The notes beneath the pieces were generated by a model. It searched no databases. It had not been told where the DNA came from and saw only the letters and a list, made by a program, of their open reading frames with translations. A DNA stretch of 64,000 nucleotides. Origin: Fundidesulfovibrio putealis DSM 16056 (lineage in GTDB: Bacteria; Desulfobacterota; Desulfovibrionia; Desulfovibrionales; Desulfovibrionaceae). Location of the stretch: contig NZ_AUBQ01000003.1 of the NCBI RefSeq assembly GCF_000429325.1, positions 62,001-126,000 on the forward strand, read 5' to 3'. The first letter of the stretch is position 1; each line of letters opens with the position of its first letter. Positions 16,426 to 23,988 of the stretch are shown here, piece after piece. Both the position numbers and the translations under genes were made by a program.

Positions 16426-16456
16426 GCCGATCCCGGGCTCGAAGCCCGGGATCGGC
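16426..16456. repeat. Perfect 14-bp palindrome in divergent promoter gap
   Basis: GCCGATCCCGGGCT-cga-AGCCCGGGATCGGC, a perfect hairpin with a 3-nt loop in the 227-bp gap between the solute-binding protein gene and the permease gene. It has no flanking T-run on either side, so it does not look like a terminator. It may be an operator or a mobile palindrome. Confidence 0.6.
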
Positions 16457-16620
16457 AATAGGGAGACCAAGCCGGGCGGTCCTTCGGCAGAAGGATTCTT
16501 ATTACGTATATACGGAATGCCACGACTTGCGTTTCCCGGCAAGTCCAAAACGGTCTCGCCCTCGCGTGCGGCCGGCACGGCCCGATTGCCCCCGGACGGC
16601 GAAAGGGATAAACCTCTTCC

Positions 16621-17844
16621 ATGCTTCTCAGCCTGAAGATCGCCCTGCTGGCTCTCTCCACCCACAAGCTGCGCACCGTGCTGGCCATGCTCGGGGTGTT
16701 CCTGGGCGCCCTGGCCTTGACGGGGGTGCGCCATGTCTCCAAGGCCATGGTGCGCCAGGCCGAGATCGAGGTGGAAAAGCTCGGCCCAAACCTGTTCGCG
16801 GTGATGGCCGGACAGGTGCGTTTCAGCCGGGGCGGCGCTGCCCGCACGGCAGGCGGGGCCAGCACCTTTCAGTTCGAGGACGCCCAGGCCGTGATCCGTT
16901 CCCTGCCGGGTGTGGTGAAGGCAGTTCCCGTGGTGCTGCGCACCATGCCGGTGCGCTTCGGCAATGTGAAGATCCAGTCCCAGATGGTAGCCACCTGGCC
17001 CGAGTATACAGGTGTGAGGAACGTCCAGCCGGACCTGGGGCGCTTCTTCACTCCGGAGGAGGAACGCGAGCGGGCCAAGGTGGTGGTTCTGGGGCTCAAG
17101 ATCGCGCAGCGGCTGTTCGGCGACCCGCAGAAGGCGGTGGGGCAGGTGGTGTACGTGTACCGGGCCGGGCTGGTGGTGGTGGGCGTCATGGAGGAGAAGG
17201 GCTCGGACATTTCCGGCACGGACCAGGACGAGCAGATTTTCGTGCCGCTCTCCACCTACATGCGGCGCATGGCCAACCAGACCTGGGTGACCGGCGTCTT
17301 CCTCCAGATGGCCGACGGCACCGACTACGCCCGGACCAAGGTGGCCGCCACGGCCATCATGCGCGCCCGCCACAACATCGTGGGCGGCAAGCGCGACGAT
17401 TTCTCCGTGCTCACCGCCGAGGACACCATGCAGCTCAAGCAGCAGGCCCTGGACCTGGTGGACGTGCTCGGGCTCATAAGCTCCACCCTGAGCTTCGCCG
17501 TGGGAGGGTTGGGCATCCTGTCCATCATGATCCTGCTGGTGCGGGCCAGACGCCTGGAGATCGGCGTGCGTCGGGCCATGGGCGCGCGCAAGTCCGACAT
17601 CATCCGGCAGTTCCTGCTGGAGTCGGGCATGATGAGCGCTGTGGGGGGCGGGGCCGGAGTGCTGGCTGCCCTGGCGCTACTGACCGTGGTCTACGCCCTG
17701 GGGAGCTTCCCCTACGTCTACGACGGATGGCTCATCGCGCAGGCCCTGGCCGGGTCTGCCCTGCTGGGGCTGATTGCCGGGGCCTACCCTGCCTGGCAGG
17801 CAGCCAACGTGGAAGTGCTTCAAGTGCTTCGCGGCAAGGGGTAG
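16621..17844 (+). CDS. MacB/FtsX-family ABC transporter permease
   Basis: 407 residues in the MacB-like layout. A first transmembrane helix lies at about 18-38 (LRTVLAMLGVFLGALALTG). A long periplasmic MacB_PCD domain follows to about residue 275. Three further helices come after it (about 285-310, 336-360, 375-395), with the FtsX cytoplasmic loop RRLEIGVRRAMGARKSDIIRQ. These permeases work in lipoprotein release, macrolide export or mechanotransmission. The usual partner ATPase is missing on both sides, so it must be encoded elsewhere. It converges on the HExxH gene with only 9 bp between stops. Confidence 0.9.
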   Translation: MLLSLKIALLALSTHKLRTVLAMLGVFLGALALTGVRHVSKAMVRQAEIEVEKLGPNLFAVMAGQVRFSRGGAARTAGGASTFQFEDAQAVIRSLPGVVKAVPVVLRTMPVRFGNVKIQSQMVATWPEYTGVRNVQPDLGRFFTPEEERERAKVVVLGLKIAQRLFGDPQKAVGQVVYVYRAGLVVVGVMEEKGSDISGTDQDEQIFVPLSTYMRRMANQTWVTGVFLQMADGTDYARTKVAATAIMRARHNIVGGKRDDFSVLTAEDTMQLKQQALDLVDVLGLISSTLSFAVGGLGILSIMILLVRARRLEIGVRRAMGARKSDIIRQFLLESGMMSAVGGGAGVLAALALLTVVYALGSFPYVYDGWLIAQALAGSALLGLIAGAYPAWQAANVEVLQVLRGKG

Positions 17845-17853
17845 CCGGAGCGG

Positions 17854-18555
17854 CTAGTCCTTCTTCACGGCGTCGATGCGCCAGCGCTCGAATCCCTTTT
17901 CGCTCACCAGGCTGGCAGTGTGCATCCCGAACACGCCAAGGAGCCCCCGCACCAGGCTTTGCAGCCCGAACAGGGTGGGCTTGTCCGGTGGCGTGCGCAG
18001 GAACGCCTGCACCACCTCAGTGAGCTTGCCCTGCGTGTCCGCCTCCAGCCCCCGGAAGCGCTGGAAGGAAGCCAGGGCCATGCCCGCATCCACCACGAAC
18101 TCCACGCTTGGCAGGGCAGCGCCCTGGCGCAGCATCTGCGCGGTCTGGCGGAAGCGCGCGTCCAGGTCTGCGCCCTGCTGGTCCGGGGCGATCTCCATGA
18201 GCAGCGCCTGGACGTACCAGTCCAGGGCCGCGTCAAAGAGCGCCTGATAGGTGTTGCGAAGAGCCGGGTCAGTGTTGCGCAGGAACGAGGGGCGGGAAAA
18301 TTGCGGGTGGACCTTCTCGGCCAGCAGGGCGTGCCCCATCTCGTGCAGATAGCGCTCGAACGCGGGCTCCTTGTGGGCGGATTCCCTGGGCCACTGGACC
18401 ACGTGGACCTTGCGGACCGGGTCGGAGTGCACCTCGAACTCGGAGTGCATGAACTCCTCCTCCACGGGCCATTCGAAGCGGGCCAGCAGGCGGTCCATGA
18501 CCTCCTTGCGGGCTGCGGAGCGGGCTCCCGCATTGGGGCGCTTGGCCAGGATCAC
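17854..18555 (-). CDS. Putative zinc metalloprotease-like protein with HEMGH motif
   Basis: 233 residues, family not recognised. ERYLHEMGHALLAEKVHP contains a classic HExxH zinc-binding motif (His71, Glu72, His75). A helix containing DAALDWYVQALLME about 30 residues later could supply a third ligand. No signal peptide or membrane segment is present. The start is GTG overlapping the HD-GYP stop (GTGA), with GGGGAG eight bases upstream, so it is translationally coupled to that gene. Protease activity is inferred from the motif only. Confidence 0.75.
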   Translation of the reverse strand: MILAKRPNAGARSAARKEVMDRLLARFEWPVEEEFMHSEFEVHSDPVRKVHVVQWPRESAHKEPAFERYLHEMGHALLAEKVHPQFSRPSFLRNTDPALRNTYQALFDAALDWYVQALLMEIAPDQQGADLDARFRQTAQMLRQGAALPSVEFVVDAGMALASFQRFRGLEADTQGKLTEVVQAFLRTPPDKPTLFGLQSLVRGLLGVFGMHTASLVSEKGFERWRIDAVKKD

Positions 18556-19781
18556 AGCAGGTGCTCCCCGGTCTGGATGCCGTGGGCGCGGTGGTCCACC
18601 ACCCCGGCCACTTCCAGGGGGCGGGCCGGGGCCAGCCCCTGCTTGCCGGAGAGGTCCACGCTGACCGGATGGATGGGGGTCAGGTCCTGGTCGAAGACCA
18701 CGGTGATCTTGGGGCGAAGCGGCGTGTCGGGGTTGGATTCTGACACCACGGCGTACTCGCCGGTGCTCATGCGCACCAGGCTCCCGGCAGGGTAGACGCC
18801 CAGGCACTTGATGAAGCGTTCCAGCAGCGCAGGCTCGAAGTCGCGCCCGCGCAGGGCGTACATGACGCTCATGGCCTTGTCCGGCAGGAGGCGTTCCTTG
18901 TAGGGGCGCTTCTGGGTGAGGGCGTCGAACACGTCGGCGATGGCCAGGATGCGCCCGAAGAAACACTGCTCGGGACCTTTGAGTCCGCGAGGATACCCGG
19001 AGCCGTCGTGGCGTTCGTGGTGTTCGGCGATCCCCCGGAGCACGTGCGCGGGCAGGGCCGCATTGACCGAGAGCACGGAGCAGCTCTCGATGGGGTGGCG
19101 TTTGACGCGTTGGTATTCCTCGTCCGAGAGCTTGTCGGGCCTCTCAAGAAGGTCGCGCGGGGTGAGCGCCTTGCCCACGTCGTGCAGCAGGCCGGCAACG
19201 GCGAGCTCGGTCACCTGGGTGCGGTTCAGGCCCAGGAAGTCGCCGAACGCGGCGGCCAGCACGGAGACCCCCACGCCGTGGCGGATGTGGTAGCCGCCCG
19301 CGTCGTGGAGCCTGCTCAGGCAGATCAGGGCGTCCCGGTTGCGGGAGACGCTGGCGGCGATGTCGCGCGCGGCGTCCAGGCTGTGCTGAAGTTCCAGGGG
19401 CACGCCCGAAGCCACGGCCTCCATGGCGTAGCGCAGCGATGTGAGCGAGCGTGAATGTATCTCGCCAGCGGTCTGCAGCTCGGAAGCCAGGGGGACGCAT
19501 TTGTTGGTGGGCATGAACAGGGGCGAGTCCCGCAGTGCGTCGGCCATGGCGCGGTCCACTGTGGCCTTGTCGTAGATGCGCTGCGTGTCGCGGCGTACCT
19601 GATCCCTGTCGGTCTCGATGAAAACCTCGGAAAAGCCCTCGGCGCGGATGGCCTTGATGCTCTCTTCGGATTCGATGGCACCCTCGGTGCTGTACAGATA
19701 GGGATGGTCGAGCCAGGAAAGGCCCGTGTCCACCACGTACATGCCTACTTGAAGGTCGAAGACGCGTATCTTTTTCAGCAT
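18552..19781 (-). CDS. DUF3391 + HD-GYP cyclic-di-GMP phosphodiesterase
   Basis: 409 residues. The N-terminal ~125 residues match DUF3391 (MLKKIRVFDLQVGMYVVD, typical opening). The HD-GYP domain spans ~165-345 with LLHDVGK, HPIES, HHERHDGSGYPRG and DVFDALTQKRPY. HD-GYP enzymes hydrolyse cyclic di-GMP to pGpG or GMP with a bi- or tri-nuclear metal centre; all expected His/Asp ligands appear present. A C-terminal ~50 residues form a beta-rich extension. It is cytoplasmic, with no receiver domain. It is coupled to the HExxH gene by a GTGA overlap. Confidence 0.93.
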   Translation of the reverse strand: MLKKIRVFDLQVGMYVVDTGLSWLDHPYLYSTEGAIESEESIKAIRAEGFSEVFIETDRDQVRRDTQRIYDKATVDRAMADALRDSPLFMPTNKCVPLASELQTAGEIHSRSLTSLRYAMEAVASGVPLELQHSLDAARDIAASVSRNRDALICLSRLHDAGGYHIRHGVGVSVLAAAFGDFLGLNRTQVTELAVAGLLHDVGKALTPRDLLERPDKLSDEEYQRVKRHPIESCSVLSVNAALPAHVLRGIAEHHERHDGSGYPRGLKGPEQCFFGRILAIADVFDALTQKRPYKERLLPDKAMSVMYALRGRDFEPALLERFIKCLGVYPAGSLVRMSTGEYAVVSESNPDTPLRPKITVVFDQDLTPIHPVSVDLSGKQGLAPARPLEVAGVVDHRAHGIQTGEHLL

Positions 19782-19973
19782 GGACCGTTCCGGGCGGAGG
19801 TGATGGCCAACGCGCCGCGCCTCTTCTGCATGGTGCGCCTGATGCGGAAGAGGGCGGCCTGCATTCCGGCAACGAACCTGTATGCCGGCCGAAATGGAAC
19901 GCGCTTTTCTGTACTCCTGTTTCTACAGTGAGTGCAAGTGTCCGTGCGCGTCCTCGTCGGGCGAGGCGCGGGC

Positions 19974-19999
19974 AAAAAAAAGCCCCCCGAAGGGGGGCT
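19974..19999 (-). terminator. Rho-independent terminator of the 3D lipoprotein gene
   Basis: On the minus strand AGCCCCCC-ttc-GGGGGGCT followed by seven or eight T. A second 11-bp hairpin at 19995-20025 shares part of the same arm, so the two structures cannot form together. Confidence 0.88.
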
Positions 20000-20062
20000 G
20001 GAGGGGAGGAACCTCCAGCCCCAGGGAGTGGCTCTGAAGGGCCTTGCGGCCCGCTTGCGGAC

Positions 20063-20593
20063 TTATTCCCAGGAAAGGGTCAGGGTGCGCTTGCCCCATT
20101 GCAGGGCAGCCGCGTGGTCGTTCCCGAAATAAATGTCGATGGTTTTGGAATGGCGGGGGCTCATGAGGTCCATGACCTTGTATTCGCCCTCCAGCCCGGC
20201 GATGCGTACGGTTTTATCCAGGCTCAGGCCGTGCTCCGCGATCAGGTCGGGGGAGACGGCGATGGCGCTGACGTCAGGGGTGAGCAGGTCGCCGTTGGCG
20301 GCGCGCGGCAGGGCCTTGCCCGCCTTGCCGGACTTGCCCACGCTCCTGGCCGTGTAGGCCATGGCGGTTACGGTAAGGCTCTTGTCGGAGCGTTTGGGCA
20401 GGCTGAACAGCTTGGTAGGGGAGCAAGACAGGTTGGCTGCGTCTTGTTCCACCAGGCAGGCAGTCTTTTTGGCGCAACCCGGGAGGAAGGCAATGCCTAA
20501 GGCCAGGGCCAGCGGAGCCCAGGAAAAGGAACCGGTAGAGGCGTTTTTTGTGGATACGCCCTGAGGTTCGGTGTATCCTGTCAAATTAATCAT
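20063..20593 (-). CDS. 3D-domain (RlpA/MltA-like beta-barrel) lipoprotein
   Basis: 176 residues from the ATG at 20593. A hydrophobic stretch ends in lipobox FLPGC, giving a lipidated Cys near residue 40 after an unusually long n-region. The mature part carries a 3D domain: VTAMAYTARS, DVSAIAVSPDLI, GEYKVMDLM, then TIDIYFGNDHAAALQWGKRTLTLSW. The conserved catalytic-type aspartates lie in VMDLM and TIDIY. Such domains occur in lytic transglycosylases and cell-wall proteins, so a peptidoglycan role in the envelope is likely but not shown. An alternative TTG start 36 bp upstream is less convincing. Confidence 0.8.
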   Translation of the reverse strand: MINLTGYTEPQGVSTKNASTGSFSWAPLALALGIAFLPGCAKKTACLVEQDAANLSCSPTKLFSLPKRSDKSLTVTAMAYTARSVGKSGKAGKALPRAANGDLLTPDVSAIAVSPDLIAEHGLSLDKTVRIAGLEGEYKVMDLMSPRHSKTIDIYFGNDHAAALQWGKRTLTLSWE

Positions 20594-20708
20594 GGTTGCT
20601 GATTTAGCAGGATGCTCCACCCTGGGCAAGGCGGACGCGGGAATATGGACAAGTTTTCATCTTTGAAAGCCAACGGGCCGGATGCCCCCCGACGTCCTGT
20701 CCGGGAAA

Positions 20709-20741
20709 CAGAAACCCGGCTGACATGGCGTCAGCCGGGTT
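20709..20741 (-). terminator. Rho-independent terminator of the small PilZ gene
   Basis: A 12-bp stem AACCCGGCTGAC / GTCAGCCGGGTT with a 5-nt loop; on the minus strand it is followed by TTTCTGTTTC. It lies about 45 bp after the PilZ stop. Confidence 0.7.
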
Positions 20742-20783
20742 CGAGCCCTTGGAAGGGATTGATCGCAGATTTGCTTGGTGCGT

Positions 20784-21113
20784 CTAAGCGGATGCCGAGT
20801 AGTAATCGTAGAGGGCGTCCGTTTTCTTTGAGAGCGGCTCCGTGAAGGAAATACCCATTTCGTAGTCGTTGTGCCAGGCCACAGTGTAGTAGACGCCCTG
20901 AAGGTAGGGCTGCTCGTAGTAATCGTCCTTTATCTTGCCGTACATCCCGTATGTGTCGTAAGCCGGGGCATCGCTGAGTTTGAGGCGTGCCCCGCCGGAG
21001 CTGATATCCACCAGTCTTGCGGAGTAGTACATTCCGTCTATTTCGACGGTGCAGTCGTAGTTGTTAGCGTGATAATTCACTCCGACCCTGTCGTAACGCC
21101 TGCGCTCTTCCAT
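20784..21113 (-). CDS. Single-domain PilZ protein
   Basis: 109 residues consisting of one PilZ domain. RRRYDRVGVNY at residues 4-14 supplies the RxxxR motif, and VDISSGGARLKL at 35-46 the DxSxxG motif that bind cyclic di-GMP. The closing beta strand reads YEMGISFTEP. The ATG has AGGAGG at ideal spacing. It is tyrosine-rich (about a dozen Tyr). It lies alone between the 3D lipoprotein and amrS with its own terminator, so probably acts as a diffusible receptor for a motility or export target. Confidence 0.9.
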   Translation of the reverse strand: MEERRRYDRVGVNYHANNYDCTVEIDGMYYSARLVDISSGGARLKLSDAPAYDTYGMYGKIKDDYYEQPYLQGVYYTVAWHNDYEMGISFTEPLSKKTDALYDYYSASA

Positions 21114-21327
21114 GGTGCCTCCTATGTCATACTAGACGGTGAAGCCGTGCTGTCGGTCTCCTGCCTCGGATCGAAAGAAGCAAAAAAATCAAGCAAAATG
21201 TGCTCCAAAGGATTAACCTGGAAAAATCACTTCATTTCATCGAGTTGGCTGATACCTCTTCGATCCTGGGTGTAAGAAATCGGCACAGGCGTCGGATGTG
21301 TTTACATATTTGCGTTGCGGTGCCTGG

Positions 21328-22341
21328 TCAGGCGAACCTGCCCGCGATGGCCGCCCCGCATGATGGGCAGGCTCCCTGCCCGGCGGCCATGTCGGTCACG
21401 CTGAAGCCGGAGCGGCTGAGCACCTGCCTGCCGCAGCCGGGGCAGAAGGTCGCGTTGTGCGGGTCTCCCGGCACATTGCCCAGGTACACATACTCAAGCC
21501 CGGCGTGCTTTCCGGCGGTCCAGGCCCTTTCCAGGGTCGATGTCGGCGTGGACGGGCGATCTTGCAACTCGAAGGTGGGGTGGAAGCGCGACAGATGCCA
21601 GGGGGTGGACTTGCCCAGCTTCTCCGCGATGAACGCGGCCATGGCGGCCAGCTCCTGGTCGGAGTCGTTCAGGCCGGGGATCACCAGCGTGGTCACTTCC
21701 AGCCACCAGCCCAACTCGCGGATACGGGCCAGACTGGCCTTCACCGGCTCAAGCCTGGCCTGGCAGACCTTTTCATAAAATTGCGGCGTGAAGGCCTTGA
21801 GGTCCACGTTGGCCGCGTCGATCAGGGGAGCCAGTTCGTCCAGGCACTGCGGGCTCATGAAGCCGTTGGACACCATCACGTTGGCCAGCCCCTTCTCCTT
21901 GGCGAGCTTTGCCGTGTCCTGCATCAGCTCGAAGAACACGGTCGGCTCCGAATAGGTGTAGGAGATGCTGCGGCAGCCTGCGTCCAGCGCGGTCTGGACC
22001 AGGAGCTCCGGCGTGACGGGGTGTCCCTGGACGGCTTTGCCCTGGCGGGGCGGCTGGGAGAGGGTGTAGTTCTGGCAGAAGGAGCAGCCAAGGTTGCAGC
22101 CCATGGTGCCGAAAGACAGGGAGCGGGTGCCGGGCAGGAAGTGATACAGCGGCTTCTTCTCGATGGGGTCGATGTTGAGGGCCGCCGCCCGGTCGTACAC
22201 CAAGGTGTAAAGCTGTCCGTTCTGGTTGACGCGTACGCCGCACCTGCCGCGTTCGCCGGGATCGACCACGCAGAAGTGCGAACACAGGCGGCACTGGACC
22301 TGATTGTCCTTGAGCGGTTTCCAAAGCCTGGCCGGGTGCAT
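21328..22341 (-). CDS. amrS: AmmeMemoRadiSam-system radical SAM enzyme
   Basis: 337 residues of the AmrS/PflA-like family. The N-terminal Cys cluster (Cys17, Cys20, Cys24, Cys34) is followed by IEKKPLYHFLPGT and the radical SAM motif MGCNLGCSFCQNY (Cys82, Cys86, Cys89). Then come SYTYSEPTVFFE, SNGFMS and NVDLKAF. A C-terminal zinc-ribbon-like pair (CPGCG and CPSCG) ends the protein. AmrS usually acts with AmrA and AmrB; neither is in this window. The biological reaction of the family is unsettled. Confidence 0.93.
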   Translation of the reverse strand: MHPARLWKPLKDNQVQCRLCSHFCVVDPGERGRCGVRVNQNGQLYTLVYDRAAALNIDPIEKKPLYHFLPGTRSLSFGTMGCNLGCSFCQNYTLSQPPRQGKAVQGHPVTPELLVQTALDAGCRSISYTYSEPTVFFELMQDTAKLAKEKGLANVMVSNGFMSPQCLDELAPLIDAANVDLKAFTPQFYEKVCQARLEPVKASLARIRELGWWLEVTTLVIPGLNDSDQELAAMAAFIAEKLGKSTPWHLSRFHPTFELQDRPSTPTSTLERAWTAGKHAGLEYVYLGNVPGDPHNATFCPGCGRQVLSRSGFSVTDMAAGQGACPSCGAAIAGRFA

Positions 22342-22387
22342 GGCAAACCTCCATGGCTGAGGTGTGGGCGCGTTTCAGCGTCCGGGG

Positions 22388-22759
22388 CTACGGATGGACC
22401 GGCGCTTTCCCCGGAACCTGGGGAGCGGGGCGGGGCTGCTGTTGCGGCACGGGCACCGGGATTACGGGACCGCCGGAGTTCGGGGGGCGCTGCCCGTATC
22501 CCTGGTTGTTCACCTGAGGGATGACGTAGATCGGCCCCAGTTCCGGAACCTCCTGCTGGCGCTTGGGTTTGGCCTCGATGACCATCTCGTTGTCGCCGCG
22601 CTCGTTCACGCCGGAGCGCATGCGGTCCGGGTTGCCTATGGTCACGTCACGCCGGGGCTCGTCGTCGTCCTGGGCCAGGGCCGCAGGCGCGCCGTACCAC
22701 GCGCAGGCCGCCGCAGCCAGCGCCAGAAACAGCGCGAGACGGCTGATTTTATCAAACAT
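22388..22759 (-). CDS. Secreted proline/glutamine-rich protein, function unknown
   Basis: 123 residues. The signal peptide MFDKISRLALFLALAAAACA ends near ALA-QDDD. The mature part is low complexity, rich in Pro, Gln, Arg and Glu, with no Cys; the end reads PVIPVPVPQQQPRPAPQ. The ATG at 22759 has AAGGAGG at ideal spacing. It is probably a periplasmic or surface disordered protein. It lies between amrS and purM with no obvious functional link. Confidence 0.75.
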   Translation of the reverse strand: MFDKISRLALFLALAAAACAWYGAPAALAQDDDEPRRDVTIGNPDRMRSGVNERGDNEMVIEAKPKRQQEVPELGPIYVIPQVNNQGYGQRPPNSGGPVIPVPVPQQQPRPAPQVPGKAPVHP

Positions 22760-22831
22760 GTTCAACCTCCTTGAATTCCGACCCCGGAAGGCTTAAGAGA
22801 GTGTGATTAGATTCGAAGGAGCATCCCCCCT

Positions 22832-23905
22832 ATGAGCGACCGCGCCGAGGCTTACCGCCGCGCAGGAGTGGACATCGTCGCCGCGGGCGAACTGGTGAAC
22901 CGCATCAAACCCCTGGCCCAGGCCACGTTTACCAAGGGAGTTATCACCGATATAGGCGGTTTCGGCGGCCTTTTCAAACTCGATCTGCAAGGCTACGAGC
23001 ATCCGGTGCTTGTGTCCTCCACCGACGGCGTGGGGACCAAGCTCCTGCTGGCGTTCGAGTTCGACGGGCACTCCACCGTGGGCATCGACCTTGTGGCCAT
23101 GAGCGTGAACGATATCCTGGTGCAGGGCGCAAAACCCCTGTTCTTCCTGGATTACTTCGCCACCGGCAAGCTTGAGGTGGACGTGGCCGAGCGCGTGGTC
23201 AAGGGCGTGGCCCACGGCTGCACCGACGCCGGATGCGCCCTGCTTGGCGGCGAGACCGCAGAAATGCCTGACTTCTACCCCCCCGGCCACTACGACCTGG
23301 GCGGGTTCTGCGTCGGCATCGTGGACAACGCCAAGATCGTGGACGGTTCGTCCATCGGCATCGGCGACGCGGTCATCGGCATAGCCTCCTCCGGCCCGCA
23401 CTCCAACGGCTACTCGCTCATCCGCAAGATCCTGGGCGAGAGCGGCCTCACCGCCTCCGACGTGCTGCCCGGCACCGGCCAGACCGTGTCCCAGGCGCTT
23501 CTGGCCCCCACGCGCATCTACGTGAAGAGCGTGCTCAACCTGCTGCGCGATTTCCCCATCAAGGGCATGGTGCACATCACCGGCGGCGGCTTCTACGAGA
23601 ACATCCCCCGCATCCTGCCGCGCGGCGTGGCCGCCCACCTGGCCATGGACAACTGGCCCATGCCCCCGGTGTTCAGCTGGCTGAAGGACGCCGGAAAGCT
23701 CTCCTGGCCGGAGATGCTCCAGACCTTCAACTGCGGCGTGGGATACGTGCTGGTGGTGGACAAGACCCTGGCCGAGGATGTGCTGAACAGGCTGAAGGCC
23801 CTGAACGAGAACGCCTGGCTTCTGGGCGAGATCGAGAAGCTGGCCACGCCCGAGTCCGAGCGCGTGGTGGTGGACGAGCCGACCATCTCCAACTGTCAGA
23901 TTTAG
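22832..23905 (+). CDS. purM: Phosphoribosylformylglycinamidine cyclo-ligase (AIR synthetase)
   Basis: Converts FGAM to AIR with ATP in purine synthesis; cytoplasmic dimer. 357 residues, normal length. Signatures: SSTDGVGTKLLLA, HSTVGIDLVAMSVNDILVQGAKPLFFLDYFA, GGETAEMPDFY, GDAVIGIASSGPHSNGYSLIRKI and MVHITGGGFYENIPRIL. It is monocistronic: divergent from the Pro-rich gene and ended by a strong terminator at 23929-23960. Confidence 0.98.
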   Translation: MSDRAEAYRRAGVDIVAAGELVNRIKPLAQATFTKGVITDIGGFGGLFKLDLQGYEHPVLVSSTDGVGTKLLLAFEFDGHSTVGIDLVAMSVNDILVQGAKPLFFLDYFATGKLEVDVAERVVKGVAHGCTDAGCALLGGETAEMPDFYPPGHYDLGGFCVGIVDNAKIVDGSSIGIGDAVIGIASSGPHSNGYSLIRKILGESGLTASDVLPGTGQTVSQALLAPTRIYVKSVLNLLRDFPIKGMVHITGGGFYENIPRILPRGVAAHLAMDNWPMPPVFSWLKDAGKLSWPEMLQTFNCGVGYVLVVDKTLAEDVLNRLKALNENAWLLGEIEKLATPESERVVVDEPTISNCQI

Positions 23906-23928
23906 ATACTGTCTGGTTCCAGATAAGC

Positions 23929-23960
23929 AAGGCCCCCTGCGCGAGCAGGGGGCCTTTTTG
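23929..23960. terminator. Terminator after purM, probably bidirectional
   Basis: A perfect 10-bp stem GGCCCCCTGC / GCAGGGGGCC with a GCGA loop and TTTTTGTTGT after it. On the minus strand TTGCTTATC follows, so it may also end the convergent radical SAM gene. Confidence 0.9.
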
Positions 23961-23988
23961 TTGTCACTGACAAGGAGAAGGGAGGAAA

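Noticed and set aside
16430-16455. Resemblance of CCGGGCTCGAAGCCCGG to a tRNA T-arm or attachment site
   Set aside because: The loop is CTCGAAG rather than TTCGANT, the stem extends too far, and no acceptor or anticodon arm surrounds it.
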